From assembly GCF_033807715.1 (NCBI RefSeq), contig NC_084596.1:39728458-39792457 (forward strand): a stretch of 64,000 bases of DNA, written 5' to 3'. A program made the translations under genes and the position numbers. Each line of letters starts with the position of its first letter. The stretch's first letter is position 1. The DNA is from Cololabis saira. Its lineage: Eukaryota > Chordata > Actinopteri > Beloniformes > Belonidae. Positions 53,042 to 64,000 of the stretch are shown here, piece after piece. Under the pieces are notes generated by a model that made no database searches, was not told where the DNA came from, and saw nothing but the letters and a program-made list of their open reading frames with translations.

Positions 53042-55098
53042 GTGCGTCCGAAATGCCATACTAAACAGTATATACTGAAAAAGTATGCTTAAGTTCGGCA
53101 CGCTTTTGAGTAAATATCAGTAGTATGCATTAATTTGGACGTACTACCAAAGATACTCTATACAGAAGATCAAGCATTACCGTTACTGCCAATGGTATGA
53201 AATGGTATACACTACTGTCTCCTAAGTGGGCGTGAACGCCCCTCTCCCCACATCGTTTTGGAACATACAACAGTAGATACAGTACAACTTTAATATTTGC
53301 GCCTTATTTTGCCGCTTGTTTTTTTTTTTATCTGCTACCTTAATGTCTGATATCAACCCAATACAAGATCATCGGATCAAGTCTTCTTTTTTTCCCTTCC
53401 AAAAAGACTTCAATAATAACAATAACAGTATTATTAAGCAATAAAGCAAGTTTTATTTTAGTTTTAAACTTCAGTTTATCCGATGGGCTTTGGCAGTTCT
53501 GCAGATCTCCGATTCAGCACCAGAGAGGAGAGCTATGAGAGCCAAATCTCGCGAGAGTGTGTAGCTCAGACAGAGACAGGTTATGACATATACGTATCAC
53601 TTAGCAACCAAACACCGCTGCATTGCATTGTGGGAAGTTTCTGCTTAGCTACGGTGCGTCCGAAATGCCATACTAAACAGTATATACTAAAAGTATACTT
53701 AGGCAGCACGGTGGCTTAGTGGTTAGCACTGTTGCCTCACAGCAAGAAGGTTCCCGGTTCGACTCCCAGGCCCAGCAGGGCCTTTCTGTGTGGAGTTTGC
53801 ATGTTCTCCCCGTGCTTGCGTGGGTTTCCTCCGGGTACTCCGGTTTCCTCCCACAGTCCAAAAACATGCATGCTAGGTAAATTGATCATTCTAAATTGCC
53901 CGTAGGTGTGAGTGTTCGAGTGTGTCTGGTTGTTTGTGGGGACTGCGGGTGCCAAAAAAAAAAAAAAAAAAAAGTATACTTAAATTCGGCACACTTTTGA
54001 GTAAATATCAGTAGTATGCATTAATTCGGACGTACTATTAAGAGCGCACATGTCACTTCCTGCCGTTGGGAGGGAGTGACGTGTCACAGCAGCAGTAGCA
54101 ACTGTTACCATGGTAACAGCAGCAGTAGCAGCACCGCTCTTTCCCGTTTATTCTGGCCAAAACAAGATGACATTATATAATATTATTATATACCAATATT
54201 ATAATATTATATAATATTATTATACTTAATATTATACTTATGACATATACGTATCACCAGAGACGTTCTATAAAACGAGACAGCCCACTAAGGTTCGAGT
54301 TGCTGTATCTGTGTCACGTGACTGCCACGCCCCTTTAGGAGACCGGAAGTAGGTCCTGAGTCTATTGAGTCCTATGGGAAAAGTGAACGTGAGCACAGAT
54401 TATTACCAATTCCTTCGCCCCATAGTAACCTAAGTAAATATGGGACCCATTTTTCAAAAGCCACAAACCTTCTGAACATTCTGACACCAAAATGGAAATT
54501 TTCAGACCGACAGATTAGGAGAAAATGAACTTTGTTTGAGACCTGTCTCTGTCTGAGCAACACACTCTCGCGAGATTTGGCTCTCATCGTTTTCCCAACG
54601 GATAAAATGAAGTTTAAAACTAATATAAAACTTGCTTCTTTGGTTAATAATACTGTTATTTTTATTATTTAAGCCTTTTTTGGAAGAAAGTTGTACTGTA
54701 TCTAGTGTTGTATGTTCCAAAACGATGTGGGGAGAGGGGCGGCCACACCCACTTAGGAGACCGGAAGTGTATACCATTCCATACCATTGCCAGTAACGGC
54801 AATGCGCTATCTTGTGTATAGAAGATCTTTGGCTCCGCTCTTTCCCGTTTATTCTGGCCAAAACAAGATGACATTATATAATATTATTATATACCAATAT
54901 TATAATATTATATAATATTATTATACTTAATATTATACTTATGACATATACGTATCACTTAGCAACCAAACACCGCTGCATTGCGGGAAGTTTCTGCTTA
55001 GCTAGTGTCCATCAATCCATACTAATACATTTCTCCAGAATGAGTATGGATAGAGCTACTATTGAGTACGTACTAATGTTTCGGACACACTAAAATAA
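53042..55098. mobile_element. Rearranged foldback element with GTGCGTCCGAAAT ends
   Basis: The left end GTGCGTCCGAAATGCCATAC recurs at 53653; the right end ATGTTTCGGACACAC closes near 55095. Segments 53160-53580 and 54540-54830 are inverted to each other, and 54137-54255 is directly repeated at 54837-54956. A SINE is inserted at 53702. Confidence 0.6.
53702..53969 (+). mobile_element. tRNA-derived SINE
   Basis: GGCAGCACGGTGGCTTAGTG head with a B-box (GGTTCGACTCC) 40 bases on, the conserved GTTTGCATGTTCTCCCCGTG core, and a poly(A) tail. Target duplication AAAAGTATACTTA (53689-53701, 53970-53982). Confidence 0.93.
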
Positions 55099-56119
55099 TC
55101 TCACATACTGTTTTTGCTACTCATTAGGGTGGAAGTATGGGATTTTGGACACAGCTACACTTTAATATAGGACGCCATCATGAGACACTTTAGGTGTAAC
55201 GGTGTATTGAGTGACCCGTCGGATTCTGGGGCCAAACACGAAGTGCAGCTATAGACTCACACAGACTGGAACAAACTCTTCATTTTCAACTGGTAGATGT
55301 AACTCAACTCAAGATTCATAAACCATCATGATTTTCTATCCCCTCAAATTACCAAATTCTCTTTTTTTGTGGTACTCATGATTCAATAATTTTATCAGCT
55401 TAATTTGAAATTACATTTTGACCCTTAAACATTTGTATACTATGCTGTTTGACGTAAACTTACTGCTCTGGGAGCATGAAAGGAGGCATATTAGGAAATT
55501 ACTGACATCTAGCGGTGAAGTTGGACATGGCAACCAGTGGCATCTGAAAAAAACTGATTATAAAATCGATGCCAACTGAAATGGGCCGTGTAACCTGTGA
55601 CTTCAGTACACAGCTTTTTAAATAGTCCTTTAACACACTCTGTAGTGTTTTTCATCTGCAGTCTGGCAACAGAGTGGTTCCAGAAACTTAGTCAATTGCT
55701 GTATTTTGATTTGTCTCACTGACTGACCACCCAACGTGTTTATGTGGAAGGGAGAAAGGTGGATGAGGCACGTCCGGCTGCAGGAGGAAAAACTGAGCAA
55801 CACGTTTATATTTACACAGGCAGAATGGTCATCCGGTGCTCTGCACCGTAGCAACACATGGAGCTCAATCAGAGCCATGACGTATGTTTATTTGAGGAAA
55901 AAAAGTAAACATGAGTTGAGGCTCAAAGTTAGGTTTTTATGTTGAACTTTGAAAAACAAGAAACTGTCAAATAAAAAGAAGTGCAGAAACAAAGCAAAAC
56001 AAAGACACCCATAACTGACAAAATTTGTAAGGAACTTAAAAAAAAAAGAACAGGGAAAAAAACTGTCAATAATATGATGAACTAGCAAATAAGATTTCTT
56101 CACATTGATTCATCATATA
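55099..56119. other. AT-rich spacer, nothing recognised
   Basis: No gene or clear element seen. Confidence 0.5.
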
Positions 56120-56471
56120 CAGGACTGTCTCAGAAAATTAGAATATTGTGATTTTCTGTAATGCAATTACAAAAATGTCATACATTCTGGATTCATTACA
56201 AATCAACTGAAATATTGCAAGCCTTTTATTATTTTAATATTGCTGATCATGGCTTACAGCTTAAGAAAACTCAAATATCTTATCTAAAAAAAATTGAATA
56301 TTCTGTGAATCTTAATCTTAAACTGTAAGCCATAATCAGCAATATTAAAATAATAAACAATATTTCAGTTGATTTGTAATGAATCCAGAATGTATGACTT
56401 TTTTTTTTTTTAATTCATTACAGAAAATAAAGAACTTTATCACAATATTCTAATTTTATGAGACAGTCCTG
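56120..56471. mobile_element. Palindromic Tc1/mariner-type MITE, copy 3
   Basis: CAGGACTGTCTCAGAAAATT to ATGAGACAGTCCTG with TA flanks; followed by a (TA)n run to about 56523. Confidence 0.88.
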
Positions 56472-56483
56472 TATATGTATATG

Positions 56484-56523
<40 letters not shown>

Positions 56524-56528
<5 letters not shown>

Positions 56529-57851
56529 AAAAGAACAGCTCAACAATATTCTTCTTCTACTTCTACACAGCAGACCATAGTGATAACGTGTCTCCATTCT
56601 CCCATGTAGAAGCACCTGTTGTGCAAATATTCCCTAAAACGTTGAAAATAAACTTCTCAACATGAAGAGTAATTAAATATTGGAGGTGGAGTCGAAGCTC
56701 GGAGGAGTGTTACAGCCTACAGATATCACCATCTCTTTAAAGACAAGGTGTCGCTTGGATGAAGTGTAATATTCCACTTTCTCCACCAGGGGGCCACAAC
56801 GAGCTTCATTTCATTAACTTTATCTTCCAGTGCACACTTTTGCTTAAACAAAATAAACTTATTTAAAACCAAACCAGCTACACCGGTGATATTTTTTCCA
56901 AGTATTTGTTTTTGGTTCTGTGTCAACTGTTCTGTAACAGGCATCTGCTCCAGAGCCATGAGGCAGCATCATGTCGTTAGGAGACTTGGATGCGACCATG
57001 TGGTGGTTCTGGTGAGATGCCCTGGAGCGCTGATTGCTCCCCTGGGGACGAGATGTTTTGTTTCTCCACAACATCCAGTTTATAATGAGAGGTGGGCGGA
57101 GGCCCTGAGCCGGTTGTTGTCAGCGGGCTGTACTGGGATGGAAATGTTTGCCATACCTCTGCTGCCGTGATGAAACCCCGTCACTCACGGCCCGCGTTTG
57201 ATCTCTAGATAAGATCATAACCGCTGCACGACAAAGCCACGCACGATGACACGACCGAGGTGCGCTTAATGACGCATAGTCATCACCACTTTAGGAAATA
57301 AATCACACAAGTACATTCCAGCAGTCAGGAGTCGTCGCTCATTAGTATTCCTCTCTTCCCTTTTCAGCCCATGTTATGTGACCCCCCCCCCCCTCCTAGT
57401 CAGTAGTTTCATAACCTAAAAGCTGTGACAAAAAAAAAGAAGAAAAATTCATCAACCGTGACTTCATCCTGTACCAAATGTGTGTTTAATTTTGATGAGG
57501 CGTTGCTCTCCTAAAACGTTGCTCCCCATGAGAGCTTTACAGAGGCCCGTGCTTACAGGAATTTCTACGTGTAGAAAACACGGGCCCTGAATGGACCTTC
57601 AGTCACACCCCCGTCGCTCCGTCCGCCGCTTCGGTTAGGAAAGAGAGCAAAGCATGCTCCAATATTGTATTTATGGCAGACCTTTATTTACTGGAACTTT
57701 TTAGGTCTTCTTTTCATATCTTATTTGTTCACGTTTTTAGTACGACGTCTCATTTTGTGAGAGTGGTAACCATTAACACCTCCTGCACGCAGGAGAGTCA
57801 ACCAGAAGTCTCTCCCCTCTTACAGGAATCCTTTTTTAAAATCGCTGACAG

Positions 57852-57887
<36 letters not shown>

Positions 57888-58559
57888 CTTTCTTTCTCCG
57901 TTTTGGTTTATTTTACTTCCCCCACCTCCAGAAATGGGCTCAAACATGTTGAAAAGTTTTACCTTAATTGGTGTATTTCAGAGGCAGCTACATACTTTGA
58001 AGGTCAACTAATCACTACATTTTGAACATATTCAAGTAAAAACTTGACAGTTGAATATTTAACCAGCCCTGCTGACAACAGGGAGGGGCTACGTGGAGTA
58101 CAAAGTACAAGCAGAATCACTTGTACATCTTTTAAGAAGGAAGGAAACATTCCTCCCTGGTATTACTTGTGTTTTGCGAGGACAATCTTATGCACACATC
58201 CCATAAGAAAGCTGTTAAAACCATCTCTTCCAAATGCTGAAGTTCACCTGGAGGCTTTTAAACTCATCAACAGGGTCTTAACTCTGCTAGAATTTGAGAG
58301 TCAAAATAGATGTGCAGGAAAAAACTCAATATTTGCCTAATATGTATACAATTAATATGTACTATGTTGATATAGAAGACTGCAGCAGTGTAGTAAACGT
58401 CACTGATGGGATCAATGCAGTGGAACATGATCCAATACTAAACCATGATCTGAATCTGATCAAGTATCTGATGATCAATTTTTTTCATATCTCATCAACA
58501 ATCACGAGTTTTCATTAAGACATTAAAACTGATTTCTGGGTGTGAGAGCAATGACAGCA
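56524..58559. other. Non-coding spacer
   Basis: Poly(A) run at 57857-57884 and poly(C) at 57383. No gene or well-defined element recognised. Confidence 0.45.
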
Positions 58560-58780
58560 ACAGAGTGATGTGGGAGTGACGGAGGCGTCTCAGTCCAAGC
58601 TGCTCGTCCCGCCCCCCCCACGGCTGGTCAGCTACCGGAGAACATGCAGTACAAGAGCACAGGAAATCACTCCTGCCTGTGGCCATCAAACTGTACAACT
58701 CCTCCCAGAGTGGCAGTGGCTTAATAATGTGCAACAATTACTCTGCACATAGTGCAATAACTGCATTTATCTCCAACGGT
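58560..58780 (+). mobile_element. Probable LINE ORF2 C-terminal fragment
   Basis: The text around AGGAAATCACTCCTGCC and GCCATCAAACTGTACAACTC reads like the PVAIKLYNSS end found in fish LINEs. Confidence 0.45.
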
Positions 58781-58983
58781 TGGTAAACTGTTGAGTATCT
58801 ATCACCCAGCCATCTCCGCATCCAGGAAATTAAACCATTAAACGGGTGCTGTTTTGAAGGCAACTATATCCAATCTATAAAACAAACAAAACAAGCATCT
58901 CTGCTGTCTGCGGGACTTGTGTCACTTTATCAAGGCTCTGTGCTCTAAATAAAGCTGAGTAACTTCTTCTAACGGTCTACCTT

Positions 58984-59565
58984 TAATTTTTTTTGTTATT
59001 TATTACGGATCCCCATTAAGCTTGAGTTCTGGTTCTGCGTCAAAATGACGCCGTGCCTACGGCGTGTGGTATGCGTCGACGCAGACCACACGCCGTCACT
59101 GACGCCGTCACTGACCTGCACCTCCCGAAAATTGTAACTACGCGTCGAGGCGACGCAGACCACACGCAGACGGAGAGGGGTGTGATTGGTTCGCTTGGTA
59201 GCAACGCATTTCCGGTTTCCGGTTTGAAGCAGTCGTGAACTTTCAGGGCTCTTTTCTTCGTGTATGTGTGATTTTTTTTGTTTTGGTTTTTTGCACAATA
59301 GTTGTCCTTATCTCTTTGATTCACTGTGACCGGAAAAAGTCGGATAAACCATTCAGGAAAAGATCACGAATTAGCGGTCACGGGGGGTACTGCACCGCGG
59401 AGAAATGGAGTGACGGAGAAGTCCGAAGGGTTCACGACGGCGTCACGGTGACGGCGTGTGCTCTGCGTTGGTTTGACGCATAACCATAATTCAGGCTTTA
59501 GTCCTCACTGCAGTGAAGACTATTCTTCCTGGGGTCCAACATTGCACACATAAAACACAATCCTT
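58984..59565 (-). mobile_element. Rex1-like LINE 3' end split by a MITE
   Basis: The minus strand gives TGGACCCCAGGAAGA (about 59528-59542) and AATGGGGATCCGTAATAAA (about 58999-59017), which would be adjacent without the insertion 59022-59500. Confidence 0.55.
59022..59500. mobile_element. Long form of the GC-rich palindromic MITE
   Basis: AGTTCTGGTTCTGCGTCAAA at the left, GACGCATAACCATAATTCAG at the right; GACGCCGT repeats inside. A plus frame (about 59320-59480) reads DRKKSDKPFRKRSRISG and may be a remnant of a Harbinger gene. Confidence 0.6.
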
Positions 59566-60914
59566 ACAATTAAAACATAGCCAGATCTAAACAAAAATCA
59601 TCTGAGATGTAATGGAATTCAACCCTTAAATTGTTGAAACCACCCAGAACCAAACAACAACAAATATTCCATTTTACACACTCAGAATTTCAGAATAAAC
59701 CAACTAACTAAAACTGACTTCCTTGCTAAGTACTGCTTTTCTGAACTTATTTTTGAATCTAGTTTTATTGTTTATCATGGTTAAATGTGGTGGAAGCTTA
59801 TTCCTTTAAAACAATCCCTCTGTTTTCAACGGCAGGCGTCCCACAGCCCTACGTGCTGCACGTAATCGCTCTGCCCCGAGTGGGCGCATGGCTGCAGAAA
59901 CGTTAAATGTGGTGGATTAAAGTAGATCTCTGGAGAGAACCCGGGAGAATAAACAGCGGTAAAAAACAAGCTGGTTTCCCAGAATGTGATGTGGATCAAA
60001 AGAGGTTGTTTTTTTTTTTTTTCCTTGTCCGAACATTTTCTCAGCCAGAGATCAGATCTGTACCATACTCCGAGCTGGAGATTCTCTGCTGTAGTCACTC
60101 GTCCCATCCACTCGGAATTACCTCACTCTTTTAAAAAGCTGGGAGGACGAAGCCTTCCCTCCAGAGGTTTTCCTCCAAACAGTTTTATGTGGAGGCAAAT
60201 GGAGTGAGACTACTGTAATCACATCAGGGGATAAAAGAAGAAAGAATTAAAAGGTTTATATGTGCCGTCAGCGGGACACTTGACAGTCCAGCAGTGGACC
60301 TGTAGCTATGGAGACAGAAAAACATTAATAACACAAAAATAGTTTCTAAAGGAGTCAGATGGATTTGGACACAGGCCGAGCCAAGAGGATGATGACAAAC
60401 CGTTGCTCTGCTTCTGGAGTTACCGCGGGTAAGATAATAGCGTTGTGATGGCTCAAGCAGACCCTCATTGTTTTAGTTGCAAATGCACGAGTTGGAGTGG
60501 GGCGAGCAGGAATAACAATCAGGCCACAGCCATATTAAGACACCATCTGCTGCTCCAACAAGAACTTCCAAGAACAACTGGCACCGCTGTGGAGGAGGGG
60601 GGTTTTGGAAACCGCATGAGTGAGAGGTGCTGCAGCAAAACCTCCACAACACGGGAACTCGTTCCGCTTCCAGACTAAACTGGTCGGAACAGCTAACATC
60701 AAACCCAGAATGTTTGACAGAGAGCGAAGCCGCCGCCTCCTCGGGGTTTTACACAACTAAAAACAACAGCAGTGCTGTCGCCTGTCAGGCCGAGCCTCGG
60801 AACCCGACAGCAGATGAAGAGCAACTGAATGCTAACAGGCTCTGATTACGCAACCAACACTTCTGTAAACTTTGCTTTCTACATCAACAAGGCTGTCATT
60901 TATAAACCCCGCAT
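59566..60914. other. Non-coding spacer
   Basis: No gene recognised; short open frames only. Confidence 0.45.
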
Positions 60915-61664
60915 CAGTGGCGTCAATTCAGTCGAAGCTAAGGTATGGTAAGGTTACGAGTCACAGAACTTAACTAGAGTATCAATCCACATGTCCAGCA
61001 AATACTCATCACAGAAGTAGCTTATCTGTGTGGTCAAGAAAAATGGAACTTTTTTAAATGCAGTCTCACTCACTGCAAAAACTCAAAATCTTACCAGGAA
61101 TATTTGTCTTATTTCTAGTTAAAATGTCTCATTTTTAGTCAAAAAATCTCATTACACTTAAAACAAAAGTCATCACCAGAAAAATAACTTGTTATTTGAC
61201 CATTTTCACCTGTTTCAAGTAAATTTTCACTTGAAATAAGTAGAAAAATCTGCCAGTGGAACAAGATTTATCTTCTCATTACAAGCAAAAAAATCTTGTT
61301 CCACTGGCAGATTTTTCCACTTATTTTAAGTGAAAATCTACTTGAAACAGGTGAAAATGGTTGGTTTTGAGTCTTGTCTTAAATGTAATGAGATTTTTTT
61401 TGCTAAAAATTAGACATTTTAACTAGAAATAAGACAAATATTCTTGTTAAGATTTTGAGTTTTTGCAGTGTGTAATAACTAGTGAAATCGATCATGTTGT
61501 TCTGATTTGCATTTGTAGTTATTCTATATGTATTAAGTAATAGAATAATCAATACAAATAGACAGAGTAATTCCATAAATGTATTTAAAAAACAAACATT
61601 TACATTTTCCCTTGAAGCCGAGGTGTGGCGGCTGCCGTACCTTCATACCCAATTGACGCCCCTG
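60915..61664. mobile_element. hAT-like element (CAGTGGCGTCAATT ends)
   Basis: CAGTGGCGTCAATTCAG at the left, AATTGACGCCCCTG at the right; flanks agree in 5 of 8 bases. A palindromic MITE fills the middle. Confidence 0.65.
61076..61473. mobile_element. Palindromic MITE (CACTGCAAAAACTC ends)
   Basis: Full hairpin: CACTGCAAAAACTCAAAATC to GATTTTGAGTTTTTGCAGTG, centre GCCAGTGGAACAAGAT and complement. Confidence 0.88.
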
Positions 61665-62004
61665 CCTTACATCAAGTTAGCTAGAGGTAAAACAGGAACG
61701 TCAACACCAGTCCATTAGAGGAAAGAAATATGCACTCGAGTGTGTGTGAGCAAGCAGAGCAGCGAGGATGAGGAACTGATCTGGGCATCAAATAGTTGCG
61801 ATTCCTCACCTCTGGCAAAACTGCTGACTTACTTAAGAGCAACAACGCAGTAACAGTAACTGTAACGCTGTCCTCGTTAATAACAAGTTCAGCGGTTGGC
61901 AGGCGACTCAGGCTTATGTGTTTGGGTAAAACAGGTGCACCTAACTAATCACCTAACATTTATAAATATCTAAGATATGAACGCAGAAATTACAGAAGAG
62001 TAGT

Positions 62005-62455
62005 AGGGCCAGGCAGGAGAAAAATAAAAATATTTTAGAAGAGGAAGATTTTTTTTTTCATTATGCACTTCGAGAAAAAAGTCGAAATGTTGAGAAAAAA
62101 GTTGAAATATCGAGAAAAAAGTAGAAATGTTGAGAAAAAAGTCAAAATTTCGTGAATAAAGTTGAAATGTTGAGAAAAAAGTAGAAATGTTGAGAAAAAA
62201 GTCAAAATTTTGTGAATAAAGCTGAAATGTCGAGAAAAAGTTGAAATATCGAGAAAAAAGTCGAAATGTTGAGAAAAAAGTCAAAATTTCGTGAATAAAG
62301 TTGAAATGTTGAGAAAAAAGGCGACATTTCGACTTTTCAACTTTTTTCTCGAAATTGTATTTCAACATTAACCTCGACATTTCGACTTTTTTCTCAAAGT
62401 GCACAATAAAAAAAAATCTTCCCCTCTCAAATATTTTCTCTCCTGCCTGGCCCTA
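62005..62455. mobile_element. Foldback element with (GAGAAAAAAGTCGAAATGTT)n core
   Basis: Ends TAGGGCCAGGCAGGAGA and TCTCCTGCCTGGCCCTA are inverted (the pairing extends outward into GAAGAGTA/TACTCTTC). The core is about 12 units of an 18-20 base repeat. Confidence 0.85.
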
Positions 62456-63870
62456 ATACTCTTCCGTACAGAAATACACCAGTTTGGTTTTGTAAATGCT
62501 TCTCTCACACGTCTGTACCTGCATGCAGACACGCACGACTGATCCGTTTAGACGGACCGGCGGAGATCCCGGGGGCAGCGCCGCCATAACAACCGGGCAA
62601 ACATCACAACTCGGGTGCAAATGGAAAGCAGCGGTTAGACATGATGGTCTGATGGCGTGTGTTTAAAGTTTAATCTAAACAAGCAAGACATAAATAAATC
62701 CAAGCTAATGAACAGGCGGGCCTGAGTGTTATGTTACAAACGACGCAGGAACTCTGCTCCTGACCTTGCTGTCGTGTTCGTATACTAGTTGTAGTCACTT
62801 TTGACGAGGCTAAATGCACTGATGTCATTTGTTGTTGCTCAGTTTATTCTCTTTGTGGTAATCTCTGAGTTGCATAAGTCTGTGTTTTGACAAGCACATG
62901 GATACTTCAACATTAATCCAGTTATGACCAAACTATGAACAATGTTCACATAATAATAATAATCCCACCAATTCTCTGAAGTCCCAGTCACGTCTCAAGT
63001 CTTTCATGATTTATATTGAGTCTTGGGATTTCCTGCATCCAGTCATCTTTAAACACTGCACTGCTTTACATAAAAAGATTCAAAGCTTGACCACTGTCAT
63101 CGTCACTTAAGACATCCAATAATCTAATACGCCCTGCCTTTGAACTAGAGATGTTCAGATACCAGCTGTTTTCTATCCAATACCAATTGAGAAACCAGAC
63201 CAATTTCAAGTATTGTTCTACTATCTTTGTGAAATTTTCTAAATAACAAATACATTTTTTCTCAAATTGACATAAGACAAAAAAAAAAAGATAAAAACAG
63301 TAATTCCGACCTGGGAAACGGTACCGCGGCTCCAGATGTTCAGTTATGCAGAGACATCCCACATTTCTATCAGCCAACAAGTACTGATCATCTTGATCAT
63401 CAGTCATCTGAAAACCACAGCCTTGCTTGAATATGTTGCAGTTTTCCAGCCTAAAATAACAATATTACAAACATAATGCTGATGCTCAATAGCAATCCAA
63501 GTCCAACAACTCATGTCCCGCCGCTTTTACACCTGAAGACCCACAACAGCAACTTCCTGTGCTGATCAGATGCTGCGTGGACATAAATACCCTACCTTTA
63601 TGCTTATATATCGGTACAAAAACAACTCTACTTTGAACCAAATGGAACAGTAAACTACTGAACATGGTTGTTAAATCCGTAACCTGCCTGTAGTTGACAT
63701 ATTTCAGTCATCATCATCATCAGGCAGCCGATGGTTGAACAGACAAAGCCGTGTGTGCACAGGCAGAGACAGGTGTCTCAAACAAGCAATCATTCCTCTT
63801 TTCAAAATGTTCAACAAACGCCTCTCTAATCAAATCAACCTCTCTTTGGTACAAAGATGGTTCACCTATA
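62456..63870. other. Non-coding spacer
   Basis: No gene or element recognised with confidence. Confidence 0.45.
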
Positions 63871-64000
63871 CAGGACTGTCTCCGAAAATTAGAATATTGT
63901 GATTTTCTGTAATGCAATTACAAAAACCAAAATGTCATACATTCTGGATTCATTACAAATGAACTGAATTATTGCAAGCCTTTTATTATTTTAATATTGC
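63871..64000. mobile_element. Palindromic Tc1/mariner-type MITE, copy 4 (cut by window)
   Basis: Begins CAGGACTGTCTCCGAAAATT after TA; only the left arm is in the window. Confidence 0.85.

Noticed and set aside
53702..53770. tRNA gene suggested by A- and B-box-like text
   Set aside because: It is the head of a SINE with poly(A) tail and target duplication; no cloverleaf 3' half.
58044..58340. 98-codon plus-strand frame
   Set aside because: No recognised motif, no splice or promoter context; probably chance.

Overview
This is vertebrate nuclear DNA, almost certainly from a teleost fish. Genes are split by GT-AG introns, the coding exons are embedded in dense and nested fish-type transposable elements (hAT, Tc1/mariner, Harbinger-like, TTAA-flanked elements, L2-like LINE tails, a tRNA-derived SINE), and two TRIM E3 ligases of a fish-expanded type are present. 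No tRNA, rRNA or CRISPR feature was found.

Layout. (1) 1-30.8 kb, minus strand: a class II CPD photolyase gene. Nine coding exons join in frame (phases checked) to a 600-residue protein, from the ATG at 30789 to the stop at 10147. The 8.9 kb intron between exons 5 and 6 holds an antisense TRIM gene (20093-21772). A tandem segmental duplication repeats the photolyase 3' exons plus the TRIM gene: copy A is 1-7850 (orphan exons 6, 7 and the start of 8, plus TRIM A at 4804-6543) and copy B is 12138-22300 (the exons used by the intact gene, plus TRIM B). TRIM B lies between inverted hAT-like termini at 14580 and 23204, so it looks like cargo inside a very large foldback element. (2) 31.7-32.1 kb: a short bidirectional promoter with ZNF143/THAP11-, NRF1- and CRE-type sites, shared by photolyase (leftward) and fyttd1 (rightward). 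(3) 32.1-46.9 kb, plus strand: fyttd1 (UIF, an mRNA-export adaptor), nine exons, 316 residues, with TE-packed introns. (4) 47.2-52.1 kb, minus strand: a TSC22-domain gene, best matched to tsc22d2 (short isoform, three exons). Its Q/P-rich tail is broken by one base in a G run. (5) 52.2-64 kb: no convincing gene; nested DNA transposons, a SINE, a LINE tail and foldback MITEs.

Functionally the window combines light-driven DNA repair, mRNA export, a leucine-zipper regulator and two innate-immunity type RING ligases. Only the photolyase/fyttd1 pair shows evidence of shared control. Most of the remaining DNA is transposon. Comparing the two duplicate copies gives several clean filled/empty insertion pairs with target-site duplications. 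Identifications rest on recognised protein motifs and splice signals read by eye; no database search was run.
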